From Amorphochlora amoebiformis (lineage: Eukaryota; Cercozoa; Chlorarachniophyceae): a stretch of 64,000 nt of DNA. Made by a program: the position numbers and the translations under genes. The notes beneath the pieces are model-generated. The model searched no databases. It was not told the origin of the DNA and was given only the letters and a program-made list of their open reading frames with translations. The stretch lies in contig BAAHQB010000016.1 of NCBI GenBank assembly GCA_054601695.1, forward strand, positions 806,001 to 870,000, in the 5' to 3' direction. The number at the start of each line of letters is the position of its first letter. The first letter of the stretch is position 1. This document shows, piece by piece, positions 35,557-64,000 of this stretch.

Positions 35557-35841
35557 ATATTGTATACTAATAAAATATTATTCATATTATATAGTGATAT
35601 ACTCCGGATGGAATTGTAGGTTCTGTATTGCTATATGGGATCCAACGACGACCTACCTCAGGTTTACACTTCAATTGTCATGTTATTCCTCTCCATGTAC
35701 GCGCACACATACACACACATACACATATATTATACACACATATATATATATATATTATATATATATATATGTATATATATATTTGTATGTATATCTATAT
35801 ATTTATTTCCATATAAATATATATATATATATATGTATATG

Positions 35842-35933
<92 letters not shown>

Positions 35934-36019
35934 CATATGTGTATATGACATTTACAATATATAAAACATGCACAATCAATACTTCTACCATGACCGAATT
36001 GTACCACAACCGTTCATAT

Positions 36020-36076
<57 letters not shown>

Positions 36077-36180
36077 GTATGTATGTATTATTATTATATG
36101 CATATATATATATATATATATGTTCATTCACATGTACATACACACATATGCACACATACACACAAACACAAACAATGATA

Positions 36181-36211
<31 letters not shown>

Positions 36212-36308
36212 CACATTTATATTATATATATATATATATATATATATGTGTGCATATATATATATATATATATATGTATATTAATATACACATGTATATA
36301 TATAAATA

Positions 36309-36350
<42 letters not shown>

Positions 36351-36387
36351 ATATATATATATATATATGTATATGTATATTTACATA

Positions 36388-36435
<48 letters not shown>

Positions 36436-36806
36436 TATACATACTCATATATATATATATATATTATATTACATCTATTTAAACCTCACCTCGATTATTA
36501 TCGGTCTCCAAGGGTCACATTCCTCTCCGTCGGGCTCGCGTCGAGAGGGTGGACAAAAAGACGGGTCAAATCCTAATCCTAATCCAAAGCCCAACCCAAC
36601 CATAGCTTAGCCTAATCCTACATAATCTGACGCACTAGCACTCCCAACTGAATATTGTTGCAATGTAATATTGCATTGGATGCTTGTACATGCACGTAAA
36701 CGCACGGTACAACGCTCACGAATAATAGAATGACATGTGTTTTCGTGCTACAAGTATATTTATGTAGAACTCTTTTTATTACAATGTAAAGATTTAACTA
36801 TATATC

Positions 36807-36855
<49 letters not shown>

Positions 36856-37297
36856 TACATATATACATATATTATTTATGTATATATTCTATCGTTACCA
36901 GCATGCTCACTGAGCAGTAAATGATCGTTTCTCAGTGGAAACTCTGTTCAAAAATATGTGAAGATGTGTATATATTTACATATATCTATATACATATACA
37001 CATATACCATACGCACACCATTATGTGTTGTAGAATATGGACGATACGGAGTCATTATTACAACAACAACAAACGTTCACGCTAGCGCTATGTCACAAGT
37101 CTGCACCATCCATCGTCAAATCATGACTCACCCAACCCTAGCATCAAACTTAAACCTAGTCCTAATCCCAGGTGGCACTTGAGTCAGGGTCTGTCGAAGA
37201 GATGTATAAGGCTATGATGGTAAGGACTATTGGGTGGGAAATATATGTGTGTATATATATCGCATGTTTTACGCATATATGTAAACGCACACATGTA

Positions 37298-37337
<40 letters not shown>

Positions 37338-37769
37338 ATATATACAAATATATATATATATATTATATCATATATTTATATGTGTGTGTGCATAAAAATA
37401 ATATGGTATGTATTTTTTATACATATACATTTATTTACATATATATATATATATGTAATATAATGTTATGTGTAGGAATGCGAGCAGGTTCCCTGTAATG
37501 AGATGTTGGAGATGGGAGATTTGTTGGGGTATATGCCTATATTCGTAATTCAAATTCCCCTTTCCATAATACAAACATACAACATCCATATATTTATATT
37601 ATATATATATATGTATATGTGTGTGTATGTATACGATATGTATCTAAATTTATTATCCTTGTTCCTGAAGCTTTCAACCCTTCCTTTCTTCCTATATATT
37701 GGTTTTCCTCTATTGATCACTAGATACCTCATACGTCGAGAGAGATCTCCTACGCCAAATCAGATATAA
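33517..37769 (+). CDS. PH-domain protein, 186 aa
   Basis: Eight exons: 33517-33715, 33821-33876, 35620-35661, 36513-36548, 37034-37114, 37172-37219, 37476-37528, 37724-37769. Phases agree and the total is 186 codons plus TAA. After an acidic N-terminus (1-50) a PH domain runs about 54-160: [30 protein letters not shown] (strands 1-3), [35 protein letters not shown] and the C-terminal helix [14 protein letters not shown]. The usual helix Trp is replaced by Tyr or Met. PH domains bind phosphoinositides or proteins at membranes; the basic KKSAPAKGK loop between strands 1 and 2 favours lipid binding, which is inference. The C-terminus ([11 protein letters not shown]) is basic with SP/TP sites. 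The link 36548 to 37034 is the weakest splice; a GTCAAA donor at 36565 is an alternative but breaks the frame. Confidence 0.78.
33877..35619. repeat. (TA)n intron, 1.7 kb, in the PH-domain gene
   Basis: Nearly pure (TA)n between VLKSQ and VLYCY codons. The motif AAATATATATCCAAATTG-like occurs three times (about 34433, 34887, 35418). Confidence 0.8.
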
Positions 37770-39520
<1,751 letters not shown>

Positions 39521-39694
39521 TCAAGACCTCCCCCCTGCCTTCACCCCGCACCTTCTAACCACTTTCTCCTTATGACTTACTTTTTCGCCTGTCTAAGTAT
39601 GCCCATCAGCGTACGCGCATCGGCTACCTATTAAGAGGTATAAATATTACATGTGTACACAAAAAACACAGCTATACACGCATAAATAAATATA

Positions 39695-39736
<42 letters not shown>

Positions 39737-40233
39737 CATAAGCCATACGTAATTATATATATATATATATATATATATAAGAATTGTGTAGTAGGTTTTC
39801 AGACACCTAGGTGTGTATATTCATGTAATATACATTCGTATACATATATATATATATACATATATATATACATATATACATTAATTATACATATATATAT
39901 ATATATATTAATTATACATATATATATATATATATATATATTTACACACATATACTTATGGAATAATTGTGTCTCAATAGGTTCGAGGTAATCACATTCA
40001 AAGGAGAGATGCTGTACCGAGGACGAGACGACGAAACACCCATTTGCCTGACGGCAGCGGTGGGTTTGTGTATAACAATTCATATTATAATGACGTGTTG
40101 AAAAAATGCACATGATGTTTACATATGTGACCATGATGTTTACATATGTGACCGTGTATATAATACAGACATTTATACCTAAACGTACAAGTACACATAT
40201 ATATATATATATATATAAATATAATATATATAT

Positions 40234-40290
<57 letters not shown>

Positions 40291-40392
40291 GTGTGTGTGT
40301 GTGCTTGTGTAATGAACGGCTCCTGCTACTTTAAGCTCAATAAGTCCTGCCTCGATACCGCATAGAAAAGGGTTTGGCTTCAGTGAATTCAT
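39521..40392 (-). CDS. Doubtful small protein, about 61 aa
   Basis: Model: 40318-40392, 40018-40047, 39581-39627, 39521-39554, phases consistent, start ATG and TGA stop. Sequence pieces are [40 protein letters not shown] and a short basic end. The third exon has a good GTAAGT donor, but the last intron would be only 26 nt and two donors (GTTCAT, GTACAG) are weak. The plus strand is also coding-like in the same islands (for example [20 protein letters not shown] at about 39982-40059). Which strand is used is undecided and no family is recognised. Confidence 0.33.
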
Positions 40393-42351
<1,959 letters not shown>

Positions 42352-42963
42352 TTAAAGATCTTGATCATTAACCACCTTGCACTGGATTTTTCCATAGCGA
42401 ATCGCAGTCGCCTTTCGCTTTGCCTTGAACTTCTGCATAGGGGTCGTACACACGCAGAAGTAGTACAACACTCCTGCAATAACTATAGTTCCAAGTAGCG
42501 CGCCGGCTGCTTGGACAATAAATGTAGTGTGGAGCATCCGGTTCATATCTTTGCTGTGCATAGCTCCCACAGAATCGTTGAGCTTGAACACCGGGGCCGC
42601 TGATTTTTTGTCATTTTTTGTGAGAACAGCCTCGGGAATGGCGGGCGCTTCCTTTATGGGAACGACGGCCTCATTCGACGTGGCGTTGTGGAGGTGCTTT
42701 AGGCAGGTTTGGGAGAACTACAAGAGTAACAGAATGGTTTTCAGGCACTGATCAGGCGTGTGGTGGGGTAAGGTGGATAGAGATTTTTGTCCGAATGTAC
42801 TGCACACCTTCTTGTGATCGGAATCCATGCAGCTGTGGAGGCTGTCGTGTTTGATACAGTGCTCCTTGATGTCGTCTAGACACCCGGGGATCGTTGTCAT
42901 GGTCAAAGTTTTCGCACACTGTTGAATGTATTAAAGTGTGAAGACTGATAGGTTCAATTATGT

Positions 42964-43008
<45 letters not shown>

Positions 43009-43078
43009 TATTATATATATATAATATAATATAATATATTATATACATATATATATGTAAATATATATATATATATAC

Positions 43079-43133
<55 letters not shown>

Positions 43134-43160
43134 TGTGTATAGATATATTATTATATATTT

Positions 43161-43199
<39 letters not shown>

Positions 43200-43529
43200 A
43201 TATATATATATATATATTTATATATATGTATATCCATATAATATATATATATATATATATATTATATATAAATATGTGTGTATGTCTATATGTATGTATA
43301 ACATATATGTTTGCGTACTTATGTATATATATATGTGTTGTGTATATATTTATAATATATATATATATATATATATAAATATATATTTAGGTTTACTTAT
43401 ACATATATATATATATATATGTATAATTTCATATTATACATAACAAAACAGATATGTGATAATGTATGCATAGATATCTTACATATATATACATATATGT
43501 ATTATATATATATATATATACATAATATA

Positions 43530-43561
<32 letters not shown>

Positions 43562-43650
43562 TAATATATATATTATATATATATATATATATAATGTGTA
43601 TATTTCAGATATAGATATTCGAGTATACATAAGAATATTTACACACACAC

Positions 43651-43681
<31 letters not shown>

Positions 43682-43995
43682 ATACATACATATATATATA
43701 TATATATAATTAATATGTACATATTATATATGTATATATATATATATGTGTATATATATGTGTGTATATACATAATATATACATATTATTGCATATAAAT
43801 ATACACTACATTTAGTTATAAATATAATTTATATGTATATTTATATATATAAATATATATATATATATATGTGATATGCTATATATATATATGTATGTAT
43901 ATATATATATATGTATAATATGTTATATACATATATATATATATATAATATATATTGTACATATGAATACATACATTAATATAAAATATGTATAT

Positions 43996-44038
<43 letters not shown>

Positions 44039-44080
44039 TCCACATTTACATATGATACAAATTGGCATAACATAATTTGT

Positions 44081-44138
<58 letters not shown>

Positions 44139-44162
44139 CACACATACATGCCTATATACATA

Positions 44163-44193
<31 letters not shown>

Positions 44194-44245
44194 TATTCAT
44201 ATGTATTATTTTGGACAGCAGCCTTCTTGTATATATGAATACATA

Positions 44246-44284
<39 letters not shown>

Positions 44285-44310
44285 ATATATATATTATATA
44301 TGTATATATA

Positions 44311-44348
<38 letters not shown>

Positions 44349-44615
44349 CACAAATATAAATACATATACAAACATGAAAGGTATTTTGTATTTGTGCATA
44401 TATATTATAGCATATTTCACACCTGACTGGATACTCTCCGATGATTTTCTGCCATGCAAGCCATCGCTTCGAGCAAGTTGCTGAGTCCATGATGATTTGC
44501 AGCGTTCTTTGCAACGTTCTATACGTATTTATATCGAAATTTATCGCATATACATACATTGTAAATTTTATGTACTAATAATATTTATGTGATACATTTA
44601 TTTACAAATACATTT

Positions 44616-44657
<42 letters not shown>

Positions 44658-44709
44658 GTAAGAAGGATACACAGTGAAAGTAGATATAAATTTTCATACA
44701 ATAAGTATG

Positions 44710-44752
<43 letters not shown>

Positions 44753-44777
44753 CATAGATATAGACATATATCTTTCT

Positions 44778-44821
<44 letters not shown>

Positions 44822-44849
44822 GTGTGTGTGTGTGTGTATTAAGATATAT

Positions 44850-44930
<81 letters not shown>

Positions 44931-45865
44931 GTATGTATATACATATATATATAATATATATAAATAAATGTTTACATTTTTCATATGTATACATATACGC
45001 GTGTGTTTGAATATATGTTACATTTTTATATTTTGTGTAATCACGTATATTTAGCGTTATTCAGTTGGTTTGATAAATATACACGAACCGCGCAAAGGCG
45101 CTCTTTGTCTTCATTGCAGAGCCCGAAGTGCGGATGCCTCGCCAACTTGGAGTGCATGTGCTTGCGCGGACGGTGTGGGGTGTGGCGAGGGTTGCCGTGA
45201 GAGAAAGGCCCAAAGGGGAGGTTCATGGACGGAAGAAAGGAGGAAGGGGAAAAAGGATCGGACGTTCCTACATAATGTTGTGAGCGATATCATATCATAT
45301 TCGCGAATGCATAAATTAACAGTAGTTACCCGGGAGGTTCTCGGAGAAGAGGGGAGCAATCATAGCGTCGACCAGGGACGGAATCATCATTGGGTCTGGA
45401 AGTAGCATTCCTGAACATGTTTCCCACGCATTCTTAAGAACTCGAGCGGACCATCTCTTCCCGATACCTTATCGTAAGACCCTCTATCCCGCCTTATGGC
45501 CCTCACTCTCTTATTTCGCTCCCAGCTTAGTACCCGGAGATCCTGAAATCTCTAAGACAATCCCAGGCACAGCGATCTCAGCGATGTCGCCTCCCATAAC
45601 TGCCTCCTCTGATGAATTCAGGTCGGGTTTCATATCATCGAATGCGGGAACGTGGTTGACCGGGATTGGCTCCGCAGTAGCCAGGGATGCGAGCTGAGGA
45701 TTCAAATTAGATGGATGAGCCCGCTTCATTTCAGCGACAACCGATTCAGAAAATCTAAAAATGTTCTATATCTCGACATACATATACATCATCTCCTCTT
45801 GACGACCTATCTTCCCCTTCCATATCCCTTAGACACCCTACCAGTAGCCCAAGGACGTGCATCAT
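42352..45865 (-). CDS. GLG1-like cysteine-rich type I membrane protein, 356 aa
   Basis: Seven exons: 45837-45865, 45534-45754, 45330-45410, 45089-45267, 44423-44506, 42808-42918, 42352-42717; phases agree and the stop is TAA. The N-terminus [17 protein letters not shown] could be a weak signal peptide. Residues 11-165 are Pro/Ser-rich. Residues 156-245 carry repeats of Golgi apparatus protein 1 type: [62 protein letters not shown], the pattern C..D...C / .CM......S..C...L. An acidic linker precedes one TM helix (about 301-323, [22 protein letters not shown]) and a basic cytosolic tail of about 33 residues. GLG1 family proteins sit in the Golgi and bind glycoproteins and growth factors; here only about two repeats are seen against many in animal GLG1, so the family call is moderate. 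Introns include 1.5 kb of (TA)n. Confidence 0.65.
42919..44422. repeat. (TA)n intron, 1.5 kb, in the GLG1-like gene
   Basis: Separates RRVSSQ and CAKTLT codons, phase 0 on both sides. Nearly pure (TA)n; nothing else seen. Confidence 0.8.
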
Positions 45866-46318
45866 CGTGTGCTTGTTCGTCCAAATCGAAGTTCTCCGGG
45901 GAGTCACCCTATCGTGTCACAGGCACGATGAATTACACAGTTGAATTAATTTATCGGCTGCGGAATCCACCCATCATCTTTTCGGGACCCACGGCTGTCT
46001 GTAATGGCGTTGGCGCTCGCTATGGTGCTGCCACTGCGGATGCTCTTCCCTAAGGTTTATTCTATGCAAGGCGAACTCTAGACTGAGAAGATAAATTTCT
46101 TACGAATGCATCTGTGTACTAGAGATCGATTTTCGACTTATACAATTTTATCACTGCAAGGGTAACCCCCGATTCCACGTCCCTCCTAACCCAGGTCACT
46201 GAAACCAACGGGCCGATCGCACTGCGGCGTCTTCCCCAACGATGGTTGATCACCTCATCCCCATGCACTTGCTCCACTAAGCAGTATCTACTGTGAATTT
46301 TCCAGCAGACGTATCCCC
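45866..46318. promoter_or_regulatory. Divergent upstream region
   Basis: Lies between the GLG1-like start (minus) and the TruB start (plus). It has ordinary composition and no TA array. Minus-strand open frames cross it but do not connect in phase with either gene. Confidence 0.35.
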
Positions 46319-58158
<11,840 letters not shown>

Positions 58159-58469
58159 GTAGTTTCCGGAATACTCTCGCATTCGGAGTAGCTCAAGCGC
58201 ATATCTTCATAAAGCCAATCACAATCCAAGTGGCAAAGCTCACACGAGTCTCAACCGAATCCTGGATTACCAGTGGTACGGTACTACCGAGGCCACCGGG
58301 TAATCACTAAATCTCCAGTGAATCTCCAGCAATCTCGGACTAGTTCTAGTAGTCAGAAACTCCTGGTGTATGATGGTTATGCTACCTAGAGTCGCCTACA
58401 TCACGTTGCATAAATAAATGCATGTATATATTTTTTACATATATATATGTGTGTATATATGTGTATATG

Positions 58470-58507
<38 letters not shown>

Positions 58508-58636
58508 TTATATATATGGATATATACATATAGATATATATATATACATATATTATATATATATATATATATAATATAATGTATTCCTAAACCCAACCAT
58601 ATCGTTAAGCTCCAAACCCTACCATTTACCCTAACT
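58159..58636. other. Intergenic: CTAG-containing 3' flank, then (TA)n
   Basis: 58159-58400 has TCTAGAAC, CTAGTTCTAGTAG and CCTAGAG after the TruB-gene stop. 58430-58580 is (TA)n. 58581-58636 contains CCCAACC/CCCTAACT-type sequence. Confidence 0.6.
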
Positions 58637-60890
<2,254 letters not shown>

Positions 60891-61543
60891 GAATACGCAG
60901 ATGAGTTTTCATTTATCGCTGGCCACAGTTCTCAGTCAATTCATCTGCATACCGCGAATTTAATTAACCATGCAAATTTTAATAATAATGAATAAGAATT
61001 TCTGACTAGTACTAGAGCTTCCCTGTCCATCCAATGAAGGGTGAAACATTGTACATATTTGTTGCTTACAGAAACACGCATGTTGATAAATAAGTTTGTA
61101 CAAGTTCATACGTATGTTGGTACTGGTACGTATGTTGAACGTATGTTGGTACGTATATCGGTTGTACGTATGCTAGGTATGTCTAGTATGTGTATGTACT
61201 GTACGTATGTTGGTCCATATGTTGGTACTCGTACGTATGTGCGTACGTATTTGATATACGTTCTAGACGGTTTATCTGATATACGCTTGTGGTATACGTA
61301 TGTGGAATACGTTCTAGATATTTGTGCGTACTAAGATACGTATATCCCACACGTAAGCAACAGACGTACCATGCGTATAACAGTATGTAGATACGTATCA
61401 ATGGACGTCAACATTGCAACAGTAACTAGAGTAAGTATACAACACCACATACGTACACACAAATGTATTCCACATCAACTAGATCAACGTATACCATCAT
61501 ACCAACGTATACCAAATACGTACGCAGATACGTACCAACATAC
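60891..61543. repeat. Convergent intergenic region with TACGTA-type repeats in both orientations
   Basis: 61085-61330 carries TACGTATGTTGGT-like units on the plus strand; 61440-61545 carries the complement (ACCAACGTAT, CGTACCAACATACC). The units match those at 41495-42040. CTAG palindromes occur near 61000 and 61430. Confidence 0.8.
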
Positions 61544-63965
<2,422 letters not shown>

Positions 63966-64000
63966 CTGAAGATATTTCCAATTGATGTGTTAGATGTACA

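Noticed and set aside
36490-36603. Minus-strand exon [13 protein letters not shown] with a GTGAGG donor
   Set aside because: The plus strand at 36513-36548 supplies [12 protein letters not shown], exactly the PH-domain strand needed, with correct phase.
36905-36940. CACTGAG...CTCAGTG stem in a PH-gene intron
   Set aside because: A seven-base stem with a 20-base loop is too weak to call a structured element.
45652-46053. Plus-strand 133-codon frame
   Set aside because: Antisense to the GLG1-like exon 45534-45754 and its upstream region; no splice partners or family resemblance.

Overview
This is nuclear DNA of a eukaryote, probably a free-living or parasitic protist that I cannot name. Reading frames with strong protein character are cut into short exons of 21 to about 870 nt, bounded by GT...AG sites whose phases agree from exon to exon. 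The introns are either tiny (about 26-110 nt) or 0.5-2 kb and almost entirely (TA)n with some TATATG/TACATA variants. A TOM5-like protein implies a mitochondrial outer-membrane import complex. TAA, TAG and TGA all appear as stops, so the code looks standard. All gene models are hand-spliced by donor, acceptor, phase and family conservation; no transcript evidence is available to me.

Layout: 665-2348 (-) alpha/beta-hydrolase with its core missing; 2517-7923 (-) and 8575-16962 (-) two adjacent NAP/SET-family histone chaperones; 17624-20572 (+) cysteine-containing protein of unknown function; 20991-27589 (-) small coiled-coil protein; 27757-28662 (-) one-TM Gly/Arg-rich protein; 28752-31572 (+) HMG-box + SAP-like + 2-oxoglutarate/Fe(II) oxygenase fusion; 33110-33292 (-) TOM5-like; 33517-37769 (+) PH-domain protein; 39521-40392 (-) doubtful small protein; 42352-45865 (-) GLG1-like type I membrane protein; 46319-58158 (+) TruB/PUS4 pseudouridine synthase with an RGG-rich N-terminus; 58637-60890 (+) unrecognised gene; 61544-63965 (-) S1-domain protein cut by the right edge.

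Three of the genes act on chromatin (two NAP/SET chaperones and the HMG/oxygenase fusion); I see no evidence of operon-like expression. Several pairs are divergent with short shared upstream regions (28663-28751, 33293-33516, 16963-17623, 45866-46318). 3' flanks tend to be rich in CTAG/TCTAGA, and many introns carry CCCTAA-type (telomere-like) runs, nearly always with CCCTAA on the sense strand. Two loci carry a TACGTATGTTGG-type repeat.

The most interesting object is the HMG-box/2OG-oxygenase fusion, whose last splice decides whether the iron-binding His is present. Most long open frames in the (TA)n tracts (poly Tyr-Ile) are artefacts and are not listed.
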